Positions 33,105 to 44,010 of a stretch of DNA of 64,000 bases are shown one piece after another. The notes under the pieces are model-generated. The model saw only the letters and a program-made list of their open reading frames with translations. It ran no database searches and had not been told where the DNA came from. The position numbers and the translations under genes were made by a program. Positions within the stretch are counted from its first letter, which is position 1. Each line of letters starts with the position of its first letter. Source of the DNA: Kryptolebias marmoratus (lineage: Eukaryota; Chordata; Actinopteri; Cyprinodontiformes; Rivulidae); NCBI RefSeq assembly GCF_001649575.2, contig NC_051438.1, forward strand, positions 27,043,874-27,107,873. The letters are read 5' to 3'.

Positions 33105-34445
33105 ATAAATTCAGTTCAAATGAGTTTATTTTTATAGCATCACTTCACGACAAAAGTCATTTTAGGACACTATACAAAAAAAAGTCCAAATCACAAATCC
33201 AATTTAGATCCAGATTAAATTCTATTTTCAACCCATTCCATTTCTATTATAATACAATACATTCACATACAGCAAAAATGAAATCCTGTTTAATAAAAGT
33301 TATCTATTTAAGGAAGCAAGCAGATTGCATCAAATATACTTTTTTTCAAAATCTCTTTCAAAATCTTTGCACATTGGAAATGAATATCTCCTTTTTACCA
33401 GGAAGAAATGAGCATTACCGGGGTCAGAAGGGGTGGCCATCTGCATTGACTGGCTGGGGTCTAGGATGACAGACAAGGTACACAAACAATCACAGAAGGA
33501 CTAATCCTGGTGTAGTTTCTATGGGAAGAAAAACAAAGGAAAACACAGGTTAGTGTCAGCAATAACTTCATGTACAGTATAAACACAGAGAGTATAGTGA
33601 GTAAGGACAGCACCAGAGTAAGGAAGCTAAGCCTATAGCATCAAAATGTCATGAACGGTGGAGACAGAGACGAACCCAGAGTGCAGACTCATTCTTAAAA
33701 CGAAAACTAGTTTATTAAATAAAGAAAATAAACAAAAACAACAAACAATGAACCAACAGGGTGTGGGAGAAGTGACCGGGTTTTTGAACACTGAGGCTGA
33801 CGAGGTAAGTGGAAACAGGTGAGTGGGGATAATGACCGACAGGTGGAGATGGGCGTGGCAAGGAAGGCAAAAGAGTGACAGAGGAGAAGTGAATACTGAA
33901 CAACAACACAAACAGGAAAAACCAAACTGAAACAATAACTAAAAACCGCAACCAAAGTAATAAAGAAAACAAAACTGAAAACACAAAAAATCCAAATCCT
34001 CACACAAAACTAAAGGATAGCTCAGGAAACCCAAACTTACCCAATAGGAAGTATTAAAAAGGAAAGTCTTAAAAGTAGACAGAAATGGACAGAAATTAGA
34101 AGTTGGTTCCACTAGAGAGGAGACTGATAAATGAAAGCATTGCATTTCATTCTACTTTTAGAAACTCTAGGAACCACAAGTAAACCTGCAATCTGAAAGT
34201 AAAGTGCAATAAGATCTTTACTATAAGACGGAGCATGGTTGCTAAGAGCTTTGTATGTTAGAAGTAAGATTTTAAATTCTGCTCTGAATTTTATCAATGA
34301 TAAAATCTAAAACCAGGAGAAATACAATCTCTCCTAACTGTCATCAGAACTCTGGCAGCAACAGTTTGGATTAAATTAAAGTTTTAAAGGAGTTTTAGTC
34401 CAGCCTAGAACCAGTAAATGTACGGAGCAGTTTTTCGACAATCCA
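33105..34445. repeat. Long non-coding interspersed repeat, interrupted by a solo LTR
   Basis: It starts with a TTCA-rich head and TTTATTTTTATAGCATCACT (33125) and runs through GGGGTCTAGGATGACAGACA (33456), then CTAATCCTGGTGTAGTTTC (33502), GCTAAGCCTATAGCATC (33627), then after the LTR CTAAAGGATAGCTCAGG (34010), TTCTACTTTTAGAAACTCTA (34151) and CTCTGGCAGCAACAGTTTGG (34351). I recognise this order from many fish genomes, but I know of no protein it encodes and cannot name its class. Frames of 98-133 codons here are low-complexity chance reads. Confidence 0.7.
33647..34004 (-). mobile_element. Solo LTR copy A (LTR retroelement remnant)
   Basis: On the minus strand it begins TGTGAGGATTTG and ends with TGACA, is 358 bp long, and is flanked on both sides by the 5-bp direct repeat CAAAA (33642-33646 and 34005-34009). 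It aligns with the plus-strand copy at 49151-49601: shared words are GCCACNCCCATC, CACTCACCTG, AAACCCGGTCA, an AATAAA polyadenylation signal (complement at 33711-33716), then GAGTCTGC and GGGTTCG. TG...CA ends with a 5-bp duplication are diagnostic of LTR element integration. There is no internal coding region, so it is a recombined solo LTR. Superfamily is not determinable from the LTR alone. Confidence 0.85.
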
Positions 34446-34639
34446 GTGTATAATTGCTGTTTTTCAACAAAGATATAATGAATAAACCAAACAGTGTCTG
34501 GTACAGATAAACAACCATACTTTAGAAAAGCCAAAAGCAGATGCCACCATGTCCTCGAGCAAGGCAGTGCTCCAGAGCACTGAAGTTTACCTTAGTGCTG
34601 CTTCTGAAAATACAACAGAAACAGAAAAAGGTGAAACTA
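34446..34639. other. Non-coding sequence
   Basis: Flank of the long repeat. Its true right boundary could lie a little inside this stretch; nothing else is recognised. Confidence 0.4.
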
Positions 34640-35025
34640 GTCCCTTGATTGCCTCTAACTTTGTTTTATTCTAAACAGCTCCAAGCATTGTGGAATCCTA
34701 TACAGTGATGATTTTGTCAGAATGAATTGAAAACCCTCAGCTCATCTGCTGAGCCCTTGATATCTCAACCCAACCTTCCCATTTCTTACAACAGTGGTGC
34801 TGTTGCTCTCAGGGGTTATTAGTGGAATGTAACATTTGGCGCCATATGCTTGCAGGTTGTTTGGGAATAATGATGTGGTCATATCTTGACATGCTGTAGC
34901 TTACATTTTGCCAGTTAATTACCATCATGACATTGGAACAGAAAGCAAACTGCAGATGCTGTGTTGGTAAAAAGCTTTGTGGGAGGGAGGGATGTTGGGG
35001 ATGCTTCGGGGGATGATGATACAAA
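34640..35025. promoter_or_regulatory. Candidate conserved non-coding element
   Basis: Balanced and repeat-free, with GGCGCCATATGCTTGCAGG (34839), GGGAATAATGATGTGGTC (34862) and GCCAGTTAATTACCATCATG (34910). Texture typical of an enhancer; conservation untested. Confidence 0.35.
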
Positions 35026-35384
35026 AAAAGTGTTAATTATTTCAGGTAAGTTGGTGTGCAAGACGTTGCAAATCGTCTAACTTTTTAGAAGTTTTAAAAT
35101 GCTTCATTGTTAGTTCAAATAAGCAGCATTAAATAGGTGACTGACTGATGTAAATAAAAATGTTATATTTAATATTTGTATGCAAAAGAAGAGGGGGAGT
35201 AATTGTTTTCTCATTTCTAAAATCTTGACTGTCCAGTGTTCAACTATATATGTGCATCAAATCTATTTTATTTGGCTTTTTAGATTTAATTGTTCTACAG
35301 AAAGAAAAACAGCTGATTGTTCATGCAATCATTGGACTTTTCTAAACAGGAAAACCTTTCATGAAAAGATCTCTTAGCTCTCAT
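35026..35384. other. AT-rich non-coding sequence
   Basis: Background sequence, nothing recognised. Confidence 0.5.
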
Positions 35385-35445
35385 ATATACCATGGGAATG
35401 ACTCTCAGCTACTGCCACAACAAATTTTAGTGTTGGGAGATGCCT
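35385..35445 (+). repeat. Interspersed repeat family R1, copy 3 (short fragment)
   Basis: GGGAATGACTCTCAGCTACT followed by GCCACAACAAATTTTAG matches the central block of R1. The rest of the element is missing or too diverged to see. Confidence 0.55.
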
Positions 35446-35814
35446 AATATGGAAATGAAAAGAAAACATTTTTTTGTTTTTTGCAAAATTCAAAAAGTTT
35501 TTAAGATTTTTATTTCCTTGTCAACCTTTTCTAACAAATGATTCAAGGTATGTATAAATAAAGTGGTTTGAAATATGACTTCAATTGTGATTCTGGGTTT
35601 CGAGTCATTTATTATAGTCTAGTTTGATTTTTAAATATATTTCTTATCTATACATTTAACAGTAAATCACTGATATTTTTCTTCTTATAGGCAAAGTTTT
35701 CTAAAGCTAAAAATATTAAAATAACTCCATATAAAGAACAGAACCGTGATGTTATATGATATGTGCACAGGTATGTGTGCATCTGTTTACATTGCATTTA
35801 TAATTGCATCTAAT
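35446..35814. other. AT-rich non-coding sequence
   Basis: Background sequence, nothing recognised. Confidence 0.5.
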
Positions 35815-36480
35815 GAATTAAGGCGACCGTGGTCCAAACAGCCGAGGGGTTATTTATAGTGGCCAGCCGGCTGAGTGACAGCCTTTTTTTTTAATCAGTG
35901 TAGCACGATGAGAGGTAATTTAAAGACGCTGACAAGAATTAAATTGTGTTTTGATTTTCTCATTAGGCTAATCTCCAGTGAGGCTCGTTATTGTGTAATT
36001 TTCCTGCCTTGACACGACATCTTGTTTTGGGCGATGACAGCCTTATGTCGCTGTTTCGGGGACAGGAGCAAGGGTAGCCTCAGTGGGGTGGGTGGCTCCA
36101 TGGTGACAGCTCCAAGTTATTTGGTTGGCTGTTCCTTCTGGTGCCAACCTCCCCACCGCCACTTTCTGTCCAACGCACGTTCATGCACAAAACCATCACT
36201 TCCAGCCACCGCTGACGGAAAGGTGGTTGATGTTAGATCGCTGCAGGGGGTATTAAAGAGGTCCAGACGTGTGAGTGTTCAGCTGGCAAACAGTGTGCAA
36301 ATGAATTTTTCAATGTCACTTTGTAGTGGAAGGTTCATCATTTTAGCAGCCAAGATAATTCACTTGCCGGTGTGTGTGTGTGTGTGCCTGTTGAGGGTGT
36401 AGGGTAATCTGCGGAGTATAACTGTGGGCTGCAACAATCTGTGATCTGTTTCATGTGAGTCATCCGCATTAATTATCTTT
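35815..36480. promoter_or_regulatory. Candidate conserved non-coding element cluster
   Basis: About 660 bp of balanced sequence with GGTTATTTATAGTGGCCAGC (35849), CTCATTAGGCTAATCTCC (35959) and GTTATTGTGTAATTTTCC (35987). A 126-codon frame at 36022-36402 ends in a GT microsatellite (36370-36386) and shows no domain. I consider it chance reading of conserved or GC-richer DNA. Confidence 0.35.
36370..36386. repeat. Short (GT)n microsatellite
   Basis: Pure GT tract of about eight units inside the candidate regulatory cluster. Confidence 0.95.
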
Positions 36481-36664
36481 CACAAAAGTTAAAGATGGGT
36501 TTTCTTTTTAGTGGATCAGAATGACATCTGGGCGGCTTTAATTGTTTAGAAGATAAAAATGTTTCTCTTTTTATACCCTAAACTGAACACTACATCACCC
36601 CTTCTTCTTAAATTATCACCCACCTCCTAAAGGTGAATATTTTTGCATTGTATGTGTCTGGTTT

Positions 36665-36990
36665 TTACAAATATATTTCATGAACTACTAAAGAAATTTT
36701 AGTAAAACTTGCAGAAAGTAATAATTACCTTTTGGAATAAGTCCAATTCAAGATGGCTGCCACAGCCCAACTGATTTGTAAAACCATACAAATTGGTTTA
36801 ACTCAATCAACTTTGCAGATATCCGTTTAAAATTCGTGGTGGTAGTCACTTTGCCTGATCTCCAACACATCTAAGCGCTAACAGATTATGCAAGCACTAT
36901 GTTCAAAATTTAAGATTATATTTACGTCACAATATCTGTAAAATCTATCATGAATTTTTGAACATGACTTTTAAGGAAAACCTTGATATT
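36665..36990 (-). repeat. Interspersed repeat family R1, copy 4 (inverted)
   Basis: The reverse complement contains GCTGTGGCAGCCATCTTGAA, TCCAAAAGGTAATTATTAC and AGTTCATGAAATATATTTG in the order of copy 2, and a TTGCATAATCTGTTAGCGCT block shared with copies 5 and 6. The proximal end near 36990 is uncertain. Confidence 0.65.
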
Positions 36991-39179
36991 TATGGCTTTC
37001 TGAACATTTCAGAATTCATGTGTCGTAAAGTATGAAAAATCTTAAGAAAGCATGACACTGTGGACACAGTACGATTAAAATATTGACAGCAGACTGTGTT
37101 TACTAACCCTCCAGGCCGTTTTTCAGCCAGTCTCGGCAGAATTGTGTCAGAGGTGATAAATCACGCCCTTTAGTATCTTGGATTCTTTTCTTGCTGCAGG
37201 TTTCTTGTCGCCAATCTTTAGCAAGCCAAATGTGAAAGCTGTGACCTCTCAGTTGCCCTCTGCACCTGTTGTGGTGAATCTCACGGCTCGTCGTGAATTA
37301 GGCAAAGATGAGACACAAAGAAGACAAGGAAAAAAGATGCATACTGCAGTACATTTGGGAAAAAAGGCAGTGATTCTGCTTATTCATTGTGTAGCTAAAG
37401 ATTAAAGGTCCAATCAGTTATTTTTGAATGCATAGTATGAAAATGAATTAAAATACAAACTCTGTTCTGCACTGATTTAGGTTATAGGATTCTGTCAAGT
37501 GCATATGAGATATAATATTTTAAGCTAAGTTTTAGTTTTCATATAAAGTCCAACAGAGTTTAAGACAAAGAAAAACACAAATCTCTTTTGGGAGATTAAC
37601 TAAGAATAATGTCAATATGTCATTACTGCAAAATGAGGACGGGTCCATTAATACATATTTTTGAGAACTTTTAAACCTTGCAGGGGTTGAAATTTAATTT
37701 TCAGTGTCTGACAAGGAAGCTGTCATAAGAAAACAGAACTTTCTTCTGTTTTTTGCACTTTAATACATCAAAGTCATCGAAGGAAGAGTATTCTGAAGAG
37801 GTCACTACCATCTAAACGATTTATCAATTTGAACAATGGGGTGACTACTTCAAATATATCCATGCCACAGTAGCTGTCATCACAGCATCCTTGGTTCCCA
37901 CACGCCTAATGAAGAAAAAGACAAGAAAAATTACTCCTTCGACACATTTTACAGAAAAAGCTGGTGAGGTTTACAGAAGTTCTTTAAGCATATCCTGTTT
38001 GGGTGAAGGAAGTGACACACACTTTGACCTTTGAGAGTTCTCAGGGTTCCTGTCACAGCTCCTGTCAGGAACTGAATGGCATCAATGGACATTCAGGACT
38101 CGCTTGTCTTTTTATTAGTTTGAATGGAAGCACCTTTAAAAAACATAACGAGAATAAAACATTGAACGTGTCTTGTCTAATTACTCTTGTTGATAAATCC
38201 TCCAATATGAATCATCACCACTGTGTGTTACAAGCATTTATGAAAGACTTAAGCATCACACTGACAGTTACCTGCAAGCTTCTATGGGTGTCATTTTGTC
38301 CATTTCACAGTTTCCAACCATCCCTGCCTTGGTCTAACAGCTTCAATTTACATAAAAATGAGCCTGCTTCTTGTGAGAGTGATGCAACATCTGTGCTGAT
38401 CAGAATTAATTGAAATCTGTAATGTTGTGCAGTGCTGCTAATTCGCCGTGTTACTTGCAGCATATAAAGAAGCAGTATGCTATTTAGGGATGTCTTTTCA
38501 CCATCCCTGATTGAAACATGAGCTAAACACTTAACAGTTCTGCAGCAGCAATGCCTTTTTTGTAACCTTTGTAGTCAAAGTTACCACTAAGAGATGTAAA
38601 TAATCAGCATGCATTGTGTGTTTGGTGGCATAGTCTCCAGGAACTGAGGTTTTTTAAATGTTGTCTCAGTGTGTAACATTATTATTATTATTATTAGTTT
38701 GTAAAACAGTTCCTATCTAATTTATGCTGGAATTGTGCTTGTGCATTTCACTATCTATCACACTTGCGCAAGTATAAAATGATGAAGACCAACTATTACC
38801 TCACAACTTCCTCAAACAATAAATGGTTTTGCTGCTCCCAGAATCCTCCTGTGACTTGTATAATTAAACCATATTTGCTTTTGAAACTTTTATCTAAATG
38901 TTTTCCTATCAACCAGCACAGGAATCAAGAAGCATGTCCCTGATGAAGTTGTGCATTTCACAGGAATGGATGTAAGAGTAAATATCAAAACATGGCTGAC
39001 AGCAGTAGAATGCTCCATAAACCTTATACTTTTTAACATGATGAATGATTTCAATAATGAAAAAGGTTTCTGTAATTTTGCTTATATAGATGTAGCAGAT
39101 CATTAAAACACCATAACCACTGATGCTGTGGGGTCAACAGGACAATTACAGCCATTTATTCTACCTTAATGGGAAGAAA
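36991..39179. other. Non-coding sequence with two more balanced patches
   Basis: 37090-37290 and 37980-38420 are more balanced and might hold small regulatory elements. The 136-codon frame at 38003-38413 (plus) has no domain I recognise. An ATT microsatellite lies at 38678-38696. The remainder is AT-rich background. Confidence 0.4.
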
Positions 39180-39560
39180 ACGAGATGTGACATGATGGCA
39201 GAGGGTTTTAGGAGAAGGTTGGGAGCGAGCCACAACAACTAAGAGGATCTGACTCTTAACCCACGTATGCATTAGACGGGCGATGATCTATAAAGCTTCG
39301 CTCTTCTGGGGTAGCCTACGCTACAGAGGCTCTTTTACGCCTTGATCTATTGCCCCGCTTTAGCTCCGACGATCCATCACACAGAACTGGCAGTAACGGA
39401 TGAGAATGATCTGCTGGAAAAACTCTCTCATTTGTCTCTGTCGCAGCCAGTGAACTAGAGGAGACGTTAATACAGGGAGACGGCCTGGGGAGGGGATATA
39501 ATTATGTCTCGCCACTCTTCTGCTCACAGGCTGAGTATGGAAGGCATATTAGGATATAAT
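39180..39560. promoter_or_regulatory. Candidate conserved non-coding element
   Basis: GC-richer, repeat-free island with GTAGCCTACGCTAC (39310-39323), a short near-palindrome, and several CpGs that stand out from the AT-rich flanks. No exon features. Confidence 0.35.
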
Positions 39561-39718
39561 AAAGCCAGGCCTCACTTCCCTTCCTTTTTCTTCTTTCCTC
39601 CTACACATCTTTTTTCCCCTACTTTTTTTTTTGCTATCTCTTGGCTGCTATTTATGGATCTCTTGTTTTCCTTCTGTTTCCTCTCAGAGCCATGAGCACT
39701 CGTACCCCTTTTACTAAC

Positions 39719-39816
39719 ATGAGATGAGATGAGATGAGATGAGATGAGATGAGATGAGATGAGATGAGATGAGATGAGATGAGATGAGATGAGATGAGAT
39801 GAGATGAGATGAGATG
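39719..39816. repeat. (ATGAG)n pentanucleotide satellite, about 19 units
   Basis: Perfect pentanucleotide array of about 97 bp. The complementary strand reads as a Ser-His-Leu-Ile-Ser-type string across a 99-codon frame, which is a repeat artefact. The lack of any interruption suggests recent expansion. Confidence 0.98.
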
Positions 39817-39819
39817 AGC

Positions 39820-40135
39820 ACAAGTCAACAACAGAAATCACAATTCCTGAACTTTGCTTTTTATAATACAAATGTTGTTACTTTGTTTTGGACAAGTACA
39901 ACTAGAAAGGATGAATAAAATGATGTATACTTTATTAGACAAAGGGGTCTTGAGACGTCATGCAGGATTTTAATTAATATTGTGACCACTAATACATAAG
40001 ATGGAGTCCAAACAACATTTTTTTTACTTTTTGCATTACAAATTTATGGCAATGACAGATTCACCAATGATAAAACATCCATTAGTAAATTACTAACTGT
40101 CTTCCTCCAGGTAATTCTTTACAATATAAAGGAGA
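39820..40135. other. AT-rich non-coding sequence
   Basis: Background sequence, nothing recognised. Confidence 0.5.
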
Positions 40136-40141
40136 TTAAAG

Positions 40142-40372
40142 TCAACTGGCTTTTGGACTGAGAAACAAACACATTAAACTAGCAGCCAGCTGTCCTCTCT
40201 GTTTGGCCATGCAGCCTGAATTGCATTTCTCTCTAGGTTCCAGTTTGAATGCAGCGATAAGTGCTGAGGCCAGGCAGTTCTTGGATTCAGACTGCATGCT
40301 GATGGCTGAGCCAGAGCTGTTGTCTCCCATCTGGATTGTGATGGACAAGACTACTGGGATCCCCTAACAGCA
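40142..40372 (-). other. Possible exon or conserved element (speculative)
   Basis: On the minus strand a pyrimidine tract and AG (complement of 40373-40389) precede an open frame of about 76 codons beginning near GIPVVLSITIQ and ending in TGA. The codons are GC-rich at third positions in the first half. I do not recognise the protein, there is no clear donor site, and the sequence could equally be a CNE. I do not call a gene. Confidence 0.2.
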
Positions 40373-40389
40373 AGAAACAAGGTTGAGTT

Positions 40390-40989
40390 TTTGAAGTCCT
40401 GCAGGCCAATAACAAGGAACTAAAATCCAGAAGGAAGATCCATTGCACCTCAAACAAGCTAGTTTTGGGCTGATGGGCAGTTTATTCTGTGCAGACCCAA
40501 AGTTCAAATATACTTACAAAATAGTCCCAATAAAATTATTATTAGATTCATGCTATTTTACTGCAGTGGATCTGACTGTGCATTCTAATTTTTTTTTTTT
40601 TTTTACAGATACATTTCCTGGTTTTCCTCCTCAGTTGCATGCAGATCTTGAAAAAGAGTGAGATCTGCTCCGTAACTTACAGACGAAACTAAGTGCCTAT
40701 TGTAAGTGTCATTCTGGAGGGAACACATCCGCTGCAGGCCTGGTGAGTCAGTTGCCCAGTCGCCTATTAAAGCTCATGCAGGCAGGAAACAACCACTGGG
40801 TTATAGTTATAGTTCCTTCCTAAAGCATGGCACAAAGGCACACAGGAGGTCTGCAGGATGCATGTGCATTTGTGTTTCAACTGTTTCAGTTTATATGCAT
40901 GCCTATATCATTTTCCCAGCCTTGTGGTTATTCCAACAACCATTTCCAAGTTATTTGAACTTTATATATGTTTGATTTTACAGCATTTG
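40390..40989. other. Non-coding sequence with T-run
   Basis: T-run of 16 at 40589-40604 followed by ACAG, which mimics a splice acceptor on the plus strand. The frame beyond it closes after about 18 codons. Otherwise nothing recognised. Confidence 0.5.
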
Positions 40990-41016
40990 TTATATATATA
41001 TATATATATATATATA
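40990..41016. repeat. (TA)n microsatellite
   Basis: Pure alternating TA tract. Confidence 0.95.
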
Positions 41017-41630
41017 CAAAACAGGAAGGGCAGATAATATTTTCTGAATATGCTGATGTATTTTATGAACTTATTATCCATGAAGCATTTCATGTCTTTT
41101 TAAATATTTAGCCTTGCTAATTTGCTAATAAAATTCCACTGAAAAGCACAAAGTAAGGCAGACAGTACCTCTGCTTCACTGAGGGAGGCACGCATGAGCC
41201 CAAAGACCTGCAAACACCAAAATACAAGTCCATTTCATCCCACGATCTGTTTAATAAGTTTATTAAGTTAGACAGTGATATTTTTGTGTTGATTTCCTAT
41301 CTCCAAACCTAAACCCGTTATGAAGGAAATTAGGCTTCCAGTATCAGTTGCCATGGTGATCGACCCAGGTATGAAGGTAACTAGTTTCCTGAAAATCCCC
41401 AAATGAACATGAAGTTCTCTTGCCAAGACAATGGCCTTGCTTCATCGCACAAGTACCAGATGTCTGAAAGTCAAAACTGATTCATGTGTTTTTACACTGA
41501 CTTTGTCTCAAAGTCTAAACCAATTTTACTAAACAAAATTTATAGATATCTGGCATCACAGCAATAGATTTGAATTAGACTTATACAGCAATGAGTCTTC
41601 ATTTGTTCTCAGTTTGTAAACCCTTGCCTG
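41017..41630. other. AT-rich non-coding sequence
   Basis: Background sequence, nothing recognised. Confidence 0.45.
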
Positions 41631-41678
41631 CTCCTCTTGTGTCTTAGTTTAAGGGAGCTTAACAAGAGACACAAGGAG
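41631..41678. repeat. Imperfect inverted repeat (hairpin, about 20 paired positions)
   Basis: CTCCTCTTGTGTCTTAGTTT then AAG pairs with CTTAACAAGAGACACAAGG then AG across a 4-nt GGAG loop. The pairing has a 2-nt bulge and a few mismatches, with a continuous CTTGTGTCT/AGAGACACAAG segment. The flanks do not extend the stem convincingly. Confidence 0.8.
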
Positions 41679-43735
41679 AAAGAAGTTGAAGTAAAATGTA
41701 AATTAAATGATATCTGATCATTCTTTCACTGCTGCATTATTCATAATCTTACACAGGTGAACTTTTGACAGCATTTATGATAATTTACATATTTCGATTT
41801 ATTTTACTTTTACTTCAGTCATGGTATAAAAATGAATGCTTCTTCTTGTAAATGTTTGCTCTTATTCATTCTCTTCCAGTGAACCTCCTTCTTTTCTTCA
41901 CTTTTAACCAGATTTTAAGAAAATGAGCTGAGCTGATGTCTGGACCATAAGAAACGAGGGAGATGAGAAATAAAGCTGCTGCCTAGTTATTTAGGCAACA
42001 CAATTTTAATTTGACGTTTTCCTACAAAAAAAAAAACGTTTAAAGATCTGCTATGGAGATAAAACTCAACAATTATAGTTTACTAATAAATGTTTTGAAA
42101 AATCAAAAATTAGCTATGAAGCAGCTTTGGAGTGTCTCTGCTTCTGTTTACTGACTGGACTGAGAAACTTTCACTGATGGCTGCTAGTTAAACTGAAGTT
42201 TTCATGTAAAGAGATCACTTTTCTCAGAGTTACATTTGCTCTGCAGTTGTAGTTCAACATTGTTGCTGCAGTGGCAACAACGATTAGATTAAGTAGATCT
42301 TAAAATCCTATCCCCATGCCTCTGCATTTGACCTGAATGTGTCTTTAGAGATCTACAGTCAATTAAGCACCTCTTTTATATTTATATAGATATTTCCTTC
42401 AGTGTTTCTTTTTACTCAGAGTACAGAGAAGCTCATTTTTAGATCTCTCCACTGTTACTCTACTAATTGAAACCAGGATCTGTAAAAATGAGAACTTAAG
42501 TAAAACATGCCATAAAATTCTGAAGGCTAACCATAAACTAACCAATTTCTTTCATTCCTCTAAAAAGAACTCTAACTGAAACCTTCACGTAAACTTTTAC
42601 GAGGATCCCTGGGGTCAATCGTAAACCCGTTAATAGAGATGAGATATGAGCAAGGCGCTTGGGCCTCCCATTTCGTTTGCAATGCTTTCTGTGCTTGTTT
42701 TTCTTTTTTTCCCCCTTCTTCTTCTTCTTCCTATTCCAGTGCATTCTTGAATGAGGTCAAATGGTGTTTAGACCAAAAAGTTTTAATCAAAGACAAGGAA
42801 GACATTTTGGTCCACGTGGACAAACTCAAATGCATGAGGCGATGCATCGAAGATCCGTTTTAGTCTTACTGTTTTGTTGTTGTTTTTTGCACCCTGCTCA
42901 CCATGTCAGATTCATAAACAAGTAAAAGACGAAGTTTCTACCATTATTATGACCATAAAGGAAAGATTCTTTTCTCTTATGTGAAACTTAAGAAGATTCT
43001 TGCAATATGAAAGGCATGCCATTCAGATATATTTTCAGGATTATATACAAGAAAAACATCACATGTGAGTCACTCCGTACGGTTTGAAAACTCAGCTAAC
43101 ATACGGATCAAAACACGGTGAAAGAAATTCATTAATCAAAGGCAAGTAACCGGATGAGTATCTTGACATGGTCTGATTAGAGCATTACCAAAGATAATCA
43201 TGAACTTATTTTGTTGTCTCAGGATTTTACACATTCTCCGTCCAAGTAAAACATTGAAGAGGAAAAAAATAGAGAAAATAAAAGCATTTTGGACTTCTCT
43301 GAGTGTAGTGTTAGGAATCATTATCTACTTAAATGCTTTTCTTGTGCTCTCGTTGTTGTTTTACTCAAAACACAGGCTGTGTTTCATATCCCGCTGAGAC
43401 TAATGAGAACAGTCTTGGGATCTGTTGTAGTTATTTTGACAAATTGAGGCTGTACTTGTTTTTCCTTTGACTCCCCCATACATTGCAATCTGAATCCCAT
43501 CTCTTACTGTAACAGAGTTGATTTGGATCCTTAGTTTTGTGCTTTCCAGGACCAAATTATAACTCTGAGCAATGTAACTGCATATCCTGGGAGTGAAGTA
43601 AGTGACTCGTTGCAAGTCCATTAGCAAAGGAATGATGGCGGCGCTGAAAATCTGACAAAACAATGAGTTAATTGTACAAATGATAATGATTTTTTTACAT
43701 CTGAAAGCCCCTGCGGGCAAGCAAAATATAGCGCT
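41679..43735. other. Mostly AT-rich non-coding sequence
   Basis: No gene or repeat family seen. The stretch 42540-42860 is more balanced and carries the 14-bp inverted repeat CGTAAACTTTTACG at 42588-42601, read here as CGTAAA and TTTACG around CT. Frames of 60-106 codons in this stretch have no recognisable domain. Confidence 0.4.
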
Positions 43736-44010
43736 TTCTAAAATGTCGTGTTACAAGAGTTCATGATTATGTGATGCCTTTGGTCGGCAGCCGCCCACAT
43801 TTTTTTCACTGCGTCGCTAATGTCTCAAGTTACACTGTAGCCTGAACTAAGTGATGGCCTGAGACCACCCTTCAATTAATCTTACCCTTGTAGTGGCTTA
43901 TAATTTGCCATTACAAAAGCCATTAAACCTGGGGGCCTGATTTGGAGCTCCTGGGACTTCTTTGAGAGCAGAGGACAGGGATTGGACAAGCCTCCAGTTG
44001 GTCCCTTGGA
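43736..44010. promoter_or_regulatory. Candidate conserved non-coding element
   Basis: Balanced island with TTCAATTAATCTTACCC (43872), GGCTTATAATTTGCCATTAC (43897) and AAGCCATTAAACC (43917), a dense series of homeodomain-like cores. No exon frame. Confidence 0.4.

Noticed and set aside
32922..33123. 15-bp direct repeat ATTCAGTTCAAATGA at 32922 and 33109, flanking about 170 bp
   Set aside because: The second copy is the head of the long interspersed repeat; the first has no matching downstream sequence, so coincidence or a tiny relic.
33068..33469. 133-codon open frame on the plus strand
   Set aside because: It runs into the long interspersed repeat and reads as low-complexity residues.
33633..34003. 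Several hydrophobic 89-100 codon frames on the minus strand that look like membrane proteins
   Set aside because: They are translations of the T-rich solo LTR copy A in different frames; the hydrophobicity comes from T-rich codons.
38003..38413. 136-codon open frame on the plus strand
   Set aside because: No recognised domain, no splice signals, overlaps mixed-composition DNA with stops in other frames; chance length in a 64-kb window.
39572..39871. Repeating peptide frame on the minus strand
   Set aside because: Translation of the ATGAG pentanucleotide array.
40589..40661. T-run followed by ACAG resembling a plus-strand splice acceptor
   Set aside because: The frame after it closes in about 18 codons and there is no upstream exon or donor.
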